This document shows positions 36,879 through 46,614 of a stretch of DNA of 57,044 nucleotides, in pieces. This stretch comes from Aquipseudomonas alcaligenes NBRC 14159. GTDB lineage: Bacteria; Pseudomonadota; Gammaproteobacteria; Pseudomonadales; Pseudomonadaceae. The notes below the pieces were generated by a model. It did no database searches. It was given only the letters and a program-made list of their open reading frames with translations, and was not told where the DNA came from. How positions within the stretch are numbered: the first letter of the stretch is position 1; every line of letters begins with the position of its first letter. The DNA lies in NCBI RefSeq assembly GCF_000467105.1, contig NZ_BATI01000038.1:1-57044 (forward strand), written 5' to 3'. The translations under genes and the position numbers were made by a program.

Positions 36879-37706
36879 ATGTCTGGAACATTCAAGGGGC
36901 TGACCCAGGCCCAGATCGATAGAAGGCTCAAGGACGGGCGTGGCCAAGGCCAGGGATCAGACTACAAGCCGTTCATCTACACTAGGGACGTGTCCTCGCT
37001 GGGGCGCTCCCACCGCCTGCCTGGCAGCAAGACCCGGCGTTTACACCATCTTCTATCCGATCTTGAACTGGCCATCTTCCTGACCTTGGATCGGTCTCCC
37101 CATGTCACCGATATCCGTGAACAGTTTCCGATGCGGGTCGAAGATACGGTGCGCATCGCCGAGGAGCTTGGCTTGCCCCACGGGCGTTACAAGGGCACCC
37201 CGCAGGTACTGACCAGCGACTTTCTGGTGGATTTCGAAGATCCTCAGCGCCCGAGCATCGCGATTCAGGCCAAGTACAGTACCGACCTGCAGAAGCCTGA
37301 AGTTACCGAGAGGCTTGAGCTTGAAAGGCGCTACTGGCAGGAAAAAGGTATTCCCTGGGCCATCGTCACGGAGCGCGAGGTATCCAAGGTGGCATTTGCC
37401 AATATCCAATGGCTCTATCCTGCCCATGCTGAAGACGACATCGCTCAGGACGATCTCGCCCATTACCAGCAGCTGTTTCTGCTCGAGTTTCAGCGTCACC
37501 CAGACCGGAAGGTGACCGCTATTGCCCAAGGACTGGATACCTCCGGCCAGCTGGAGGCCGGTCAGGCGCTCTATTGGCTACGCCAGTTGTTGGCCCGGCA
37601 CTGTTTCTTGTTCGATCTTGACACTCCTTACCGGGAGCTGAAGCCGAAAGACCTGGTTGCCAACGCTCATCAAATGCATCAGGAGCTGAGCAGTGTTTCC
37701 CGTTAA
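36879..37706 (+). CDS. tnsA: Tn7 transposase endonuclease subunit TnsA
   Basis: TnsA cuts the 5' ends of the element and works with TnsB to give cut-and-paste transposition. The 275-residue product has Glu63 (SDLELAIF), Asp114 (LTSDFLVDF), Gln130-x-Lys132 (IQAKYS) and Glu149, the same numbers as the catalytic residues known for Tn7 TnsA. The conserved VTDIREQFP follows the first motif. A C-terminal helical domain binds TnsC. It starts 120 bp inside the right end and overlaps tnsB by 14 nt. Confidence 0.97.
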   Translation: MSGTFKGLTQAQIDRRLKDGRGQGQGSDYKPFIYTRDVSSLGRSHRLPGSKTRRLHHLLSDLELAIFLTLDRSPHVTDIREQFPMRVEDTVRIAEELGLPHGRYKGTPQVLTSDFLVDFEDPQRPSIAIQAKYSTDLQKPEVTERLELERRYWQEKGIPWAIVTEREVSKVAFANIQWLYPAHAEDDIAQDDLAHYQQLFLLEFQRHPDRKVTAIAQGLDTSGQLEAGQALYWLRQLLARHCFLFDLDTPYRELKPKDLVANAHQMHQELSSVSR

Positions 37707-39780
37707 TCAGGTGTTCCGGATAGGGGAACTGCGAAAGCGCCTGCTGTGGTCCGGCACCGAGCAGGCCATCTGGATCGATATCGATTCGGACACGGCGTTG
37801 CCCGAACCGATATCGGTTGCAGAGCTGGAGCGTCTGCTCATGGAGCGGGAGCTGGAGAGCATTGCCGATCCCTTCGAGGAGACAGTCCTACGGGAGGTTG
37901 AGGAAGGTTCTCTTGATCAGCAGAAGCGTGATGAAGCTTGGGCAATGCTGGCGGATTTTGTGCACGATCCCCAGCTTTTCGTGCGGCGCCCCAGAGGGCT
38001 CATTGTCAGAGGCATCATGGAGCGCCATGGTGTCACTAATCAGACGGTGTATAGGTTACTGAGGCGCTACTGGCAGCGAGGCATGTGCAGGAACGCCCTT
38101 TTGCCGGACTATGTCAACTCGGGCGCCCGTGGCAAGCGCAGAAAGCCGAGCCAGGCCAAGCTGGGCAGGCCCAGAGTGGTGATGGAGGGGAAAGGGAGCA
38201 ATGTCACGCCGGACATCGAGCGCATTTTTCGCCGGGTCATCGAGGAACGCTTGCTCAAGGAAAAACATCCGTCCATTCCGGATGCCTACTCCTCCGGGCT
38301 GAACCTGCTCCGTGCTGTTCTGCCGGAGCTGCCGACCTCCGAACTGCCTACATTGGGGCAGTTCCGTTACTTCTATGGGCGCGAATATCACTTCACCGAC
38401 ACCTTGCCATGCAGGGTGTCCGCAGTGGATTTTGCCAAGGACTTTCGACCGCTCAGCAGTACATCGACGACCGAGGCACTGGGGCCCGGATACCGCTACC
38501 AGATCGATGCCACCATCGCCGATATCTATCTGGTTTCAGAACATGATCGCAGCCTTATCGTCGGCAGGCCTGTCGTTTACATGGTAATCGACGTGTTCAG
38601 CCGCATGGTCGTTGGTATGTACGTCGGATTCGAGGGGCCTTCCTGGGTCAGTGCCATGGTGGCATTGGCCAACACGGTCGCCGACAAGGTTGAGTATTGC
38701 CGCCAGTATGGCGTGGAGATCGATGCCAGCGACTGGCCGGTCAAAGGCTTGCCGGATGTGGTGCTGGCCGATAAGGGCGAACTGAATGGCACCAAGGTGG
38801 AAGCATTTTCCCAAGCCTTCGGCGTTCGCATCGAGAATGCACCTGCCAGGCGAGGAGATGCCAAGGGGATCGTCGAGCGTTATTTCCGGACGGTGCAGGA
38901 GCGTTTCAAGCCCTATGCCAGCGGTGTGGTCGAGGACACCACCAGCCGGAAGCGGGGTGGCCACGACTACAGACTTGATGCCAGTCTGACCTTGCCCGAG
39001 TTCACCCAGATCATCATTGCCGGCATCCTCTACCACAACAACTTTCATACCTTGAGCAAATACGACAGGACCTCTGGTATGCCGGGCGATCTGCCAGCCA
39101 TCCCGGTCATGCTGTGGAACTGGGGCTTGGCTAACCTGACCGGCCGGTTACGTACTGCGCCCGAGGAGCTGGTGCGGATCAATCTTTTGCCCCATGAGTC
39201 GGCCACGGTTTCGGAGCTGGGAATCAGGCTGTTCGGCTGCTTCTACACCTGCCAGGAAGCAATCAGGGAGGGTTGGTTTCACCGAGGCCAGGGGCGCCGG
39301 CCAACAGGGGTAACGGTCGCATACGATCCACGTAGCGCCGACCACATCTATCTGCGGCCGTCCAATAGTCTCAAGGACTACTGGGTTTGCGATCTTGCCG
39401 ACCGCAGTCGACGCTTCAGGGGGATGACCTTCTGGGATGTCTGGCTGCTGTCCAGAGAGGAACGGCGTAGCGATACCAACGCGGCGGCGGAAGCTTTGGT
39501 AGAGAGAGGCAATCTTCTGAAGCAGATCGAGTCCATCGTTGCTCAGGCAGAGGATGCCAGTCCGGTCAATACGGGTATGACCACGAAGGATCTGGGAACC
39601 CAGATCCGCGAGAACAAGCAGCAGGAAAAGCGCCAGGAACGCCAGAAAACAGCATTCAAACCGGAGAAAGTACAGCAGGAAAAGCCAGCCGAGGTGATCC
39701 CACTGCGGGGCGAGAAGCAGGAAGATTATGCCTTTCCAGATCTCAGTGACCTGATATTCAAGGAGGAAGAGGATGACTGA
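37693..39780 (+). CDS. tnsB: Tn7 transposase subunit TnsB (DDE recombinase)
   Basis: TnsB binds the repeated end sites and joins 3' ends to the target. The 695-residue product starts at GTG 37693 (AGGAG 7 nt upstream). The RNase H-fold triad is Asp272 (QIDATIADIY), Asp360 (VVLADKGEL) and Glu395 (KGIVERYF), one residue from the Tn7 positions. Helix-turn-helix DNA-binding regions precede it (for example GVTNQTVYRLLRRYWQRG), and the charged C-terminal tail (about 625-695) resembles the TnsC-contacting end. It overlaps tnsC by 8 nt. Confidence 0.97.
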   Translation: MFPVNQVFRIGELRKRLLWSGTEQAIWIDIDSDTALPEPISVAELERLLMERELESIADPFEETVLREVEEGSLDQQKRDEAWAMLADFVHDPQLFVRRPRGLIVRGIMERHGVTNQTVYRLLRRYWQRGMCRNALLPDYVNSGARGKRRKPSQAKLGRPRVVMEGKGSNVTPDIERIFRRVIEERLLKEKHPSIPDAYSSGLNLLRAVLPELPTSELPTLGQFRYFYGREYHFTDTLPCRVSAVDFAKDFRPLSSTSTTEALGPGYRYQIDATIADIYLVSEHDRSLIVGRPVVYMVIDVFSRMVVGMYVGFEGPSWVSAMVALANTVADKVEYCRQYGVEIDASDWPVKGLPDVVLADKGELNGTKVEAFSQAFGVRIENAPARRGDAKGIVERYFRTVQERFKPYASGVVEDTTSRKRGGHDYRLDASLTLPEFTQIIIAGILYHNNFHTLSKYDRTSGMPGDLPAIPVMLWNWGLANLTGRLRTAPEELVRINLLPHESATVSELGIRLFGCFYTCQEAIREGWFHRGQGRRPTGVTVAYDPRSADHIYLRPSNSLKDYWVCDLADRSRRFRGMTFWDVWLLSREERRSDTNAAAEALVERGNLLKQIESIVAQAEDASPVNTGMTTKDLGTQIRENKQQEKRQERQKTAFKPEKVQQEKPAEVIPLRGEKQEDYAFPDLSDLIFKEEEDD

Positions 39781-41383
39781 AGAATTCCAGCGCGGAGTCA
39801 TTCCCCTGGCGCGTTACCAGGAGCAGCAGCTTCCCGAGTATCAGGACAATCCGCTCATCAGCGCATTACCTCCGATTCCTGATCTGCAGGAGGTGGTCGG
39901 TCTATTGCAGCAGCTTCCCGGTTTCGAGCCGCAGGAGGCGCTTCTGGATGGTCGGCTCAGGGCACATGCGATTGCCCGCCTGTTGCACGGCTTCTTCCAG
40001 CCGCTGAGCCATCATTTGGAGCTGGAGAGCAAGATCAGCCTGATGATCCGTCAAGGGTACATCGGTCGGAATCCGGCCAGCGGTGCCTGGTATGCGCACC
40101 TGCAGAATGGCTATCGCCGTGTCGAGGAGGAGGATCTGGATGCGGCGGTGTACCAGAGTGTCTCCTCTACGGCCAACAGCCTGTCGCTGTTCGGCTGCTC
40201 CGGTTGCGGCAAGACGCGCACGCTGGAGCGAATTCTGGGCATGTACCCCCAAGCTCTCTATCACCCTGATTACAACATCACCCAATTGGTCTACCTGAAG
40301 ATCGACTGCCCAATTGACGGTGACTTGGATGAGCTGTGCCTGAGCTTCTTCAACGAAGTAGACAAGATCCTGGGTACCCACTACAGCCGTAGCCACGGGC
40401 GCAAGAAGCTGGGTACCAAACGTCTGCTGGCATCCATGTGCCAGGTGGCCAATCTGCACGCGCTCGGAGCGCTGATCATCGACGAGGTTCAGAACCTCAA
40501 CGAGGCACGCTCCGGTGGTGCCGAGAAAATGCACAATTTCTTCGTATCGCTGGTGAACACCATCGGTGTTCCGATCATTCAGGTCGGCACCCACCGGGCT
40601 AGCAAGTTCTTCCAGCGCACGTTCCGGGCTGCTCGGCGGGTCTCCGGGTTGGGCAGCATCCGCTGGGATAGGTTGCCTCGGGACGAGCATTGGAAGCGCC
40701 TGTTGAAGCGGCTCTGGAAGTACCAGTGGCTGCGAAATGCAGCACCGCTGGATGACGAGCTAGAATCGACCATGTACGACCTCACCCAAGGGGTCATGGA
40801 CATCATCATCAAGCTGTTCGCGCTGGCGCAGATCCGGGCGATAGTGACAGGCGTCGAGTGCATCAAGCCGCTGTTGCTGCGCAAGGTTTTCGAGGACGAG
40901 TTCAAACCGGTCCATCCGATGCTGGCGGCCTTGCGGAGCGGTAGGCCCGAACTGATCGCCAAATATGACGACCTGCTGATGCCAGAGATCGAGGGACGGT
41001 TGCTGACCCTGACGCGCGCTCTGGATAACGTCCCCCAACCGAAACCGCCGGCCCCTCCGGCTGATGACAAGGCAAAGCGGCTGGCCGCCCTGCTCGAAGG
41101 TATGGAAATCCCGAGGGACATCGCCATTCCCATGGCCGATGAATTGTTGGCGGAGAATCCGGACATCCCGCTGGCGGCCCTGATTCACAAGGCCACGGCC
41201 TACCTCGCGCAGGACGCTCCCAAGAGGCCCGGCATTTCCAGAGTTAAGAGGACGGATTGGGGGTGCCTATCCGAGGAGGATCTGCGCCGACATTATGCCG
41301 ATGGGCCTGAAAGCGAGGCCTATGACAGATTCAAGCAGGCTGGCTTGATCCTCGATCTGCGGCCTCTGCTGAGAGCGAGCTGA
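39773..41383 (+). CDS. tnsC: Tn7 transposition regulator TnsC (AAA+ ATPase)
   Basis: TnsC is the ATP-dependent switch that passes target information from TnsD or TnsE to TnsAB. The 536-residue product has Walker A GCSGCGKT (residues 141-148) and Walker B GALIIDEVQNL (Asp237-Glu238). N-terminal residues about 1-80 correspond to the TnsD-contacting part and the C-terminal tail to the TnsA/TnsB-contacting part. Length is close to Tn7 TnsC (555). The tnsD start lies 1 bp after the stop. Confidence 0.96.
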   Translation: MTEEFQRGVIPLARYQEQQLPEYQDNPLISALPPIPDLQEVVGLLQQLPGFEPQEALLDGRLRAHAIARLLHGFFQPLSHHLELESKISLMIRQGYIGRNPASGAWYAHLQNGYRRVEEEDLDAAVYQSVSSTANSLSLFGCSGCGKTRTLERILGMYPQALYHPDYNITQLVYLKIDCPIDGDLDELCLSFFNEVDKILGTHYSRSHGRKKLGTKRLLASMCQVANLHALGALIIDEVQNLNEARSGGAEKMHNFFVSLVNTIGVPIIQVGTHRASKFFQRTFRAARRVSGLGSIRWDRLPRDEHWKRLLKRLWKYQWLRNAAPLDDELESTMYDLTQGVMDIIIKLFALAQIRAIVTGVECIKPLLLRKVFEDEFKPVHPMLAALRSGRPELIAKYDDLLMPEIEGRLLTLTRALDNVPQPKPPAPPADDKAKRLAALLEGMEIPRDIAIPMADELLAENPDIPLAALIHKATAYLAQDAPKRPGISRVKRTDWGCLSEEDLRRHYADGPESEAYDRFKQAGLILDLRPLLRAS

Positions 41384-41384
41384 C

Positions 41385-42884
41385 ATGTACTTCCCCAGGC
41401 TCTACCCGGACGAACTGCTTTACAGCGGTATTGCCCGGTGCCGGGTACATCTGGGGATAGGCAACCACAAGACCTTGCTGCACATGCTGTTCGGTGACAG
41501 CAAGGTCGCTGCGATCACCGATCTGCCCACACACCTGACTGCGTTGGCGAACAACACGGGCTTGGATGCGGAAGGCATGATCCTGAATCACACGCTGTTC
41601 CCGCTCTATGCCCCTTTCATTCCGCCGGAGCGTCGTACCGAACTTTTTCAGGCCATGCTCGCTTCCGACCGGCCGACGATTGGCCTGTCTGGGGCATCGA
41701 CGGCCTTGGTCAAATGGCCCGAGTGGCTGCGTTACTGCCCGGTCTGCTTCGAGGACATGGCGGATCGTTTCGGTGAGCCCTACTGGCAGCGTAGCTGGCA
41801 GATCCAAGGGATAGATGCCTGCCCAGAGCATGGCTGCCAGCTCTTGGACTCACCCATCCCGTTTCGTCGAGCGCAGCGGCATGAGTTTCATCCAGCCTCC
41901 CCACTGTTTTTGCCTCGTGATCTTCGTGCGAGTCCTGCGAGCGAAGAGGCTATCAGGATCGCCACGGCCGCTACGCAACTGCTGGCGCTCGAAGAGGTGC
42001 AATCGCCTGGCTACGGGCGCTGGACCAACCTGTATCGGTACCTGGCAACAGAGTGCGGTGCCCGGCGCGGTCGGCAGGTCTGGGCTGAATTCATCTGGGA
42101 GAAGATCCTGGCATCCCATCGCAGGGACTGGCTTGCTGCGAACGGTCTGCTGACATCAGGGGAGCCTCCGCCCTGGCTGTTGGCGATGTTCAGGAAACAT
42201 CGCAAGGGATTCAGTGCGCTGCAGCATCTTATCGTCTGGACCAGCCTGCGCCCCGGCCAGCATGCTGGTGAGCTGATCGGTGAGGTGAATACTCGCCAGG
42301 TCGACCTTGCCTCCGACCGGTCAGCGCAGCTGCTCCCCGCTGAGTTTGAGCAAAAGCAGCAATACCGAGCCGTTTGGCTGCAAGCACTGGATAATCACGG
42401 TGGAGCCAAGGCAGCCAGGAAAAACGGAGGGGAGGCATGTTACGGCTGGCTCTATCGTCATGACCGACACTGGCTGATGGCTGCGAACCAGGCCAGGCAG
42501 CGCCGACAGGGCAACAACAGCCACATCGACTGGGGAGCGCGTGACAGAAGGTTGGTGCGCCTGCTGATCCGGATTGGTAGAGGTAGCGAAGAAGACCTAG
42601 GCCTTCCGCGCAGGAGTCGCAACTGGTTCCTGCAGCAACTACCCCATCGGGCATCAGTCGAGCACCATCTCGATCAACTGCCTCTGTGCCGCACCTTCCT
42701 GGATCGCTATGCCGAGTCAGTCGGCGAGTATCAGATCCGTCGCCTGACTGCAGCGATGCTGGAGGATGTACAGACAGGCATAACGTCCAGGCGCTGGGAG
42801 CTGGAAAGGCGTTGTGGATTGGGAAAAAGCAGGGTGGCACCGCTGACCACTGCGTTCATTCGATTGATAGGAATGATGGATTGA
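41385..42884 (+). CDS. tnsD: Tn7 target selector TnsD (TniQ family)
   Basis: TnsD binds the 3' end of glmS and recruits TnsC, giving insertion into attTn7. The 499-residue protein carries the CCCH zinc finger of the TniQ domain: Cys118 and Cys121 (YCPVCF), Cys146 and His149 (DACPEHG). A C-terminal region of about 300 residues should read the DNA sequence; its GARDRRLVRLL and LEDVQTGITS segments look helix-turn-helix-like. The length is near Tn7 TnsD (508). The position of the element 25 bp past glmS fits this protein's role. Its stop TGA overlaps the tnsE TTG start. Confidence 0.95.
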   Translation: MYFPRLYPDELLYSGIARCRVHLGIGNHKTLLHMLFGDSKVAAITDLPTHLTALANNTGLDAEGMILNHTLFPLYAPFIPPERRTELFQAMLASDRPTIGLSGASTALVKWPEWLRYCPVCFEDMADRFGEPYWQRSWQIQGIDACPEHGCQLLDSPIPFRRAQRHEFHPASPLFLPRDLRASPASEEAIRIATAATQLLALEEVQSPGYGRWTNLYRYLATECGARRGRQVWAEFIWEKILASHRRDWLAANGLLTSGEPPPWLLAMFRKHRKGFSALQHLIVWTSLRPGQHAGELIGEVNTRQVDLASDRSAQLLPAEFEQKQQYRAVWLQALDNHGGAKAARKNGGEACYGWLYRHDRHWLMAANQARQRRQGNNSHIDWGARDRRLVRLLIRIGRGSEEDLGLPRRSRNWFLQQLPHRASVEHHLDQLPLCRTFLDRYAESVGEYQIRRLTAAMLEDVQTGITSRRWELERRCGLGKSRVAPLTTAFIRLIGMMD

Positions 42885-44503
42885 ATAGGACAGTATTTCG
42901 TCAGATCCCGAACGGATCCAGGTTGCTGGCCGTTGGAAATTTTTTCAGGGCCCCGACTCCGGCAGCTGAGTGGCGCTTGGCGGCTCTCTTTGAGCGTAAC
43001 GGTCAGTTGCAGTTGCAGCGGTTCGCACAGGAGATGTCGTGTGTCTTGGCCGTTGGTCGCGAGTTTCTTGGCGAAGAAGGGGCTCCTTATCGTCCCAGTG
43101 GTTTCAAGAAGACGGTGGTGCTTCCTGCAATAGATACCTGGTGGGAACGGCAGTTGGGTGAGTGCCCACGTCTGGCCAGAAGGCTTGCTGCAAATCCTGA
43201 GATATCTGGACAGCGATGCTTTGTGTTCGAGATCGATGGTCTGACCGTTTGGTTACCGAAATTCGAGCTAGCGCGGAAAATGTTCTTCCACGCTGCCTTC
43301 ATCGTCCGTGCAGGCTTCGCACCGAATGGCTTGGATATGGCATTCACGCTCTACAGAGTGGGCGATGCTGTTCATATCCATACGCCCCCGAAGACAGGTG
43401 CGCCAAGTCAGCTTCTCAAAATCAAGGGATATAGAGACCATTTCAGTTGGCTTCTGCTGAATCAGGATGTGAAGCGATCCTTCGAGTCAATCTGGCAAAG
43501 CCTCAATCAAAGGCAAGAGCAGGTACCGCAAGAGTCGGCGTATGCCAGGTGGCAGTTCGACTTTCAAGTACCCCCTTCCCTCGAAGGTACCACCATGGAT
43601 GTGCGAGGCCCCTTTGATCCGGAAAGCAACGAATTGCTGGTCTGGGAGATCGAAAAGCTTCAGGGGCTCCGGTTTAGCCATCGCGGAGAAATTTTTTTCC
43701 ACCATCCTGCTCTCAAGTTACCCGTCAGGGGAGATAGCACAGGCTGTGTATCCGTGCTGTCGGGAGCCAAGGAGTTGGAGGTGGATGCTGACGAAGAGCC
43801 GACTGCTGCCAAGGATCAGAGGTTGATTCACCTGCCCGTTGAGGGCGTCACGTTTGATGCTCAGCTGCGCACCAAGATCGCCTACAACGGGGAGCGTGCC
43901 AACGGTCACGGCAAGAAGGTCGACGACGAGCAATGCCCGAGCAGAGAAAGCCAACTCTTCTGCGTGGCTGATCCTGTGAGCGAGGGCAGCATAGCGTCAG
44001 GAGAGTTCCAACAATTAGGTGAGGGAGAGGGTAATGGGGACGAGCATGAACGGCTTGCAGATCGCTTCTCGCTGCTCCGAGAGATTCTTGAACAAATCAC
44101 CCAAGAGTCTGGAGTTGCGTTGGTATCACTGGAGGTGAGACCGCTGCCGCCCGTTCCACGTTGCAGCTACCACATGATCGACCACGAAAAATCACGCTGC
44201 TATCTGCTGGCAAGGTTCAAATTGCAAAACGGCGATCAACGCTACCTTCTAGAAATAGATACCTCAGACAACCGGAAGACCATGTCAACGCGGATCATGG
44301 GCTTCAAAGCAGGTGTTGAAGCCGAGAAATGCATCGACAAGATCCTGAGGCAGACAGTGAAAGGTTCGTTGCGCTGGCCGCGCACTATGACGGGCTTCTG
44401 TGAGCCTTTGCACTCTGTAAATCACCCCAAAGAAGGTTTATCTGGCACCAACCATGCTGGGTTTTATGGCTGGAAGCAGCGTATACGTGATGCCCTAGGC
44501 TGA
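42881..44503 (+). CDS. tnsE: Tn7 replication-targeting protein TnsE
   Basis: TnsE directs Tn7 into replicating DNA, such as conjugating plasmids, through DNA structure and the sliding clamp. I choose TTG 42881, which overlaps the tnsD stop (TTGA) and has GGA upstream; this gives 540 residues, close to the 538 of Tn7 TnsE. An ATG at 42686 would run 200 bp back into tnsD. Family blocks include ELARKMFFHAAFIVRAGF, LLLNQDVKRSFESIW, LLEIDTSDNRKTMSTRI, KGSLRWPRTM and VNHPKEGLSG near the C-terminus. With TnsD and TnsE both present, the element has both Tn7 target pathways. Confidence 0.93.
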   Translation: MNRTVFRQIPNGSRLLAVGNFFRAPTPAAEWRLAALFERNGQLQLQRFAQEMSCVLAVGREFLGEEGAPYRPSGFKKTVVLPAIDTWWERQLGECPRLARRLAANPEISGQRCFVFEIDGLTVWLPKFELARKMFFHAAFIVRAGFAPNGLDMAFTLYRVGDAVHIHTPPKTGAPSQLLKIKGYRDHFSWLLLNQDVKRSFESIWQSLNQRQEQVPQESAYARWQFDFQVPPSLEGTTMDVRGPFDPESNELLVWEIEKLQGLRFSHRGEIFFHHPALKLPVRGDSTGCVSVLSGAKELEVDADEEPTAAKDQRLIHLPVEGVTFDAQLRTKIAYNGERANGHGKKVDDEQCPSRESQLFCVADPVSEGSIASGEFQQLGEGEGNGDEHERLADRFSLLREILEQITQESGVALVSLEVRPLPPVPRCSYHMIDHEKSRCYLLARFKLQNGDQRYLLEIDTSDNRKTMSTRIMGFKAGVEAEKCIDKILRQTVKGSLRWPRTMTGFCEPLHSVNHPKEGLSGTNHAGFYGWKQRIRDALG

Positions 44504-44609
44504 ACGCCGAACCGCTTGGAATCACCTTAGTGCGGCCAATATGCTTGCCAAGGATTGAATAATGTTGGGTGCTCGAATCAGCTTGGCATGAGTATGAGAG
44601 TGCTGATCC

Positions 44610-45554
44610 TTACTGGCGCACATCGGGGCTCCCGAAGCATTGAGCTAGGCTTTCATCAAGGCTGAAGGGTGGAGTCCATCCGAGCAATGCGGTCGTGCTG
44701 CTCATGTCAACTTGCAGCGAGCCGGTAAGCCGTCTGGCCATGCTTTTTTTACCTACAAGACTAGCGACAGCACGAAGAACCGTTGTGGGGACGGGGATCA
44801 GGCGGGCGGGTTTGCCCATCGCTCGTGCGACGCGGCGCAGCAAATCGGGGGTGGAAACATCCTCCCCATCTGAGGCCAGTAGTACCTTGCCTGCTGCACG
44901 GGGGTGATCGAGACAGACCAAGATAAGGTCGACGAGGTTGGCGACGCTGATCAGTGATCGCCGGTTATCGACAGCCCCTAGGGGGAGAGGTATACCGCTG
45001 GAAACCCAGCCTACCATTCTGGCGAAGTTGCCCGGAGCCTCCCGACCGTAGATTAGTGGTGGGCGAATGATGACTAGCTCCATATCACGAGCTTGGCATA
45101 GATTCACCAGCCCACGCTCCGCTTCGATCTTAGAAATGGCGTATGGCTCCTCCGGTGCGGGCACGTCGCATACAGTGAATGGCCGGTCGCTGGTAACACC
45201 ATGAACGCCGATTGAGCTGATGTAGATGAAGCGTTTCACCTGACTCTGTACGCATTGCCGGGCGAGGTTGAGCGTGAAATCTACATTGACCTTCCGGTAC
45301 TCGGCGAGCGGATCGGCTGCGGTCTCATTCAAGACGTGGGCTCGTGCTGCGGTATGGACAACAACATCAACGCCGCTGAGAAGGTCCAGGAAGTTCGCAG
45401 TAGAGAAGCACTGATTGAGGGTGCTGGAGTCGAGGACGTCAGGGAGTTCCTTTTTCCTTGAAAGCGTTACGACCTGAAGCCCCTGCGTTGCCCGAAGACG
45501 GGCCAGTAACGAACGGGCCATAAAGCCTGAAGCACCAGTAACCAATACCTTCAC
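44610..45554 (-). CDS. NAD-dependent epimerase/reductase (extended SDR, nucleotide-sugar type)
   Basis: The 314-residue protein starts at GTG 45554 (GAGGGG upstream). The Rossmann motif is TGASGFMARSL; the third glycine of the usual GxxGxxG is replaced by alanine. The active site shows SSIG and the YxxxK pair (PYAISKIEAE). It resembles Pseudomonas WbpV-type 4-reductases and UDP-glucose 4-epimerase relatives that make QuiNAc or FucNAc precursors. A WbpL-type initiating transferase, its usual partner, is absent here. It is the last gene of the cargo run and converges on tnsE with 106 bp between. Confidence 0.85.
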   Translation of the reverse strand: MKVLVTGASGFMARSLLARLRATQGLQVVTLSRKKELPDVLDSSTLNQCFSTANFLDLLSGVDVVVHTAARAHVLNETAADPLAEYRKVNVDFTLNLARQCVQSQVKRFIYISSIGVHGVTSDRPFTVCDVPAPEEPYAISKIEAERGLVNLCQARDMELVIIRPPLIYGREAPGNFARMVGWVSSGIPLPLGAVDNRRSLISVANLVDLILVCLDHPRAAGKVLLASDGEDVSTPDLLRRVARAMGKPARLIPVPTTVLRAVASLVGKKSMARRLTGSLQVDMSSTTALLGWTPPFSLDESLAQCFGSPDVRQ

Positions 45555-45563
45555 GACTACCCC

Positions 45564-46610
45564 TCAAACCCTGTCGTTATTGGGGTGCTCAAGCCCCCTG
45601 ATTTTGCGCATGAAGGCCCTGGCGGTCTTTGCGATGTCTGGAGACACTGCTGTGAGCAGGATCGACGCCAGCGCAATCCACCAAGCCAGGCGGCCATAGT
45701 TGAAGACGTACTTGTTCAGCCAAATCTTTCGGTACCGCGCTTTACGGCCATATGGATCAAGTTCTCCAGCAGCCTTCAGCTCACTGGCCGTGTAGACCGT
45801 TTTCAGCGAGTAGCCGGTTTTGCGGAAGCGCTCAGGGAAATCCACCTCGCTGGTTTCCCAGTCGAGCACGGTGAAGTTCTCTGCCAGCAGCTTGTCAGAC
45901 AGCCTCACAAGCTCAGGGGAAATTTCCCCCGGGGTTTCCAGGCTGATGTCGAAACCCTTCTTGGCCATAAAACCGAGCATCAAGCACTGCTCAGGGGTCA
46001 TCCGCATCGCGCTGTAGCCGACAAAATTCCCGATAGGGTTTTTGTATGGCTCCTTGGCGAACACCTCATGCTGAAGCCTGAGGCGTTGGCCCCAAAACTC
46101 AAGCATGTCTTCCCTGGCGCCGAACTGAACAAGGTCTGAGAGGTGAAACAGCAGCGGCACTTTTGCCGGATTGCGGATAAACAGAGTGGTGACTGTTATT
46201 GGCTGTCGAAGCAAGCGATCAGGCGCCGGCACCAGTGAGTCATAGGCGCCCATCACGGCGATTTGCGAGCCCGTCAGGATATGATCAGATCGCAGCTTCA
46301 AGACGTGCTTGCGTGAGGCTGCGCGTATCCCTGTTAGGGTCGATACGATCTGGCGGTTTGTGTTGTGCCGGTTGCTGTTGAAGTCCAGCAGCACGCCTGG
46401 ATCGGCGGAAGTCACAACAATATCGGCCTCTATTCCCTCCAGATCCTCATCAACCCAAGTGGAGACGATAATTTCCGCGTGGGGCAGATGTGCCCGAACG
46501 GACGATATACAGGCGTCGATTCCCCTGGCTGGGGCCAGTGATCGGTGAAGAGGGCCTTGAATAACTACTGAAATTAACTCAGAAGGAACTTGTGTCCGCC
46601 ACGACTGCAT
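45564..46610 (-). CDS. WavE-family lipopolysaccharide synthesis protein (predicted glycosyltransferase)
   Basis: The 348-residue product begins with the family pattern SVVIQGPLHR and IVSTWVDEDLEGIEADIVVT, followed by LKLRSDHIL. These match WavE, first known from the Vibrio cholerae core/O-antigen locus and taken to be a glycosyltransferase-like enzyme. A hydrophobic segment near the C-terminus (LAWWIALASILLTAVS) probably anchors it at the inner membrane. It lies 4 bp after cysC and 9 bp before the epimerase gene. Confidence 0.8.
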   Translation of the reverse strand: MQSWRTQVPSELISVVIQGPLHRSLAPARGIDACISSVRAHLPHAEIIVSTWVDEDLEGIEADIVVTSADPGVLLDFNSNRHNTNRQIVSTLTGIRAASRKHVLKLRSDHILTGSQIAVMGAYDSLVPAPDRLLRQPITVTTLFIRNPAKVPLLFHLSDLVQFGAREDMLEFWGQRLRLQHEVFAKEPYKNPIGNFVGYSAMRMTPEQCLMLGFMAKKGFDISLETPGEISPELVRLSDKLLAENFTVLDWETSEVDFPERFRKTGYSLKTVYTASELKAAGELDPYGRKARYRKIWLNKYVFNYGRLAWWIALASILLTAVSPDIAKTARAFMRKIRGLEHPNNDRV

Positions 46611-46614
46611 ACGT

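Noticed and set aside
42686..44503. A 605-residue version of tnsE starting at ATG 42686
   Set aside because: It would overlap tnsD by about 200 bp; TTG 42881 overlaps the tnsD stop and gives the length known for TnsE.
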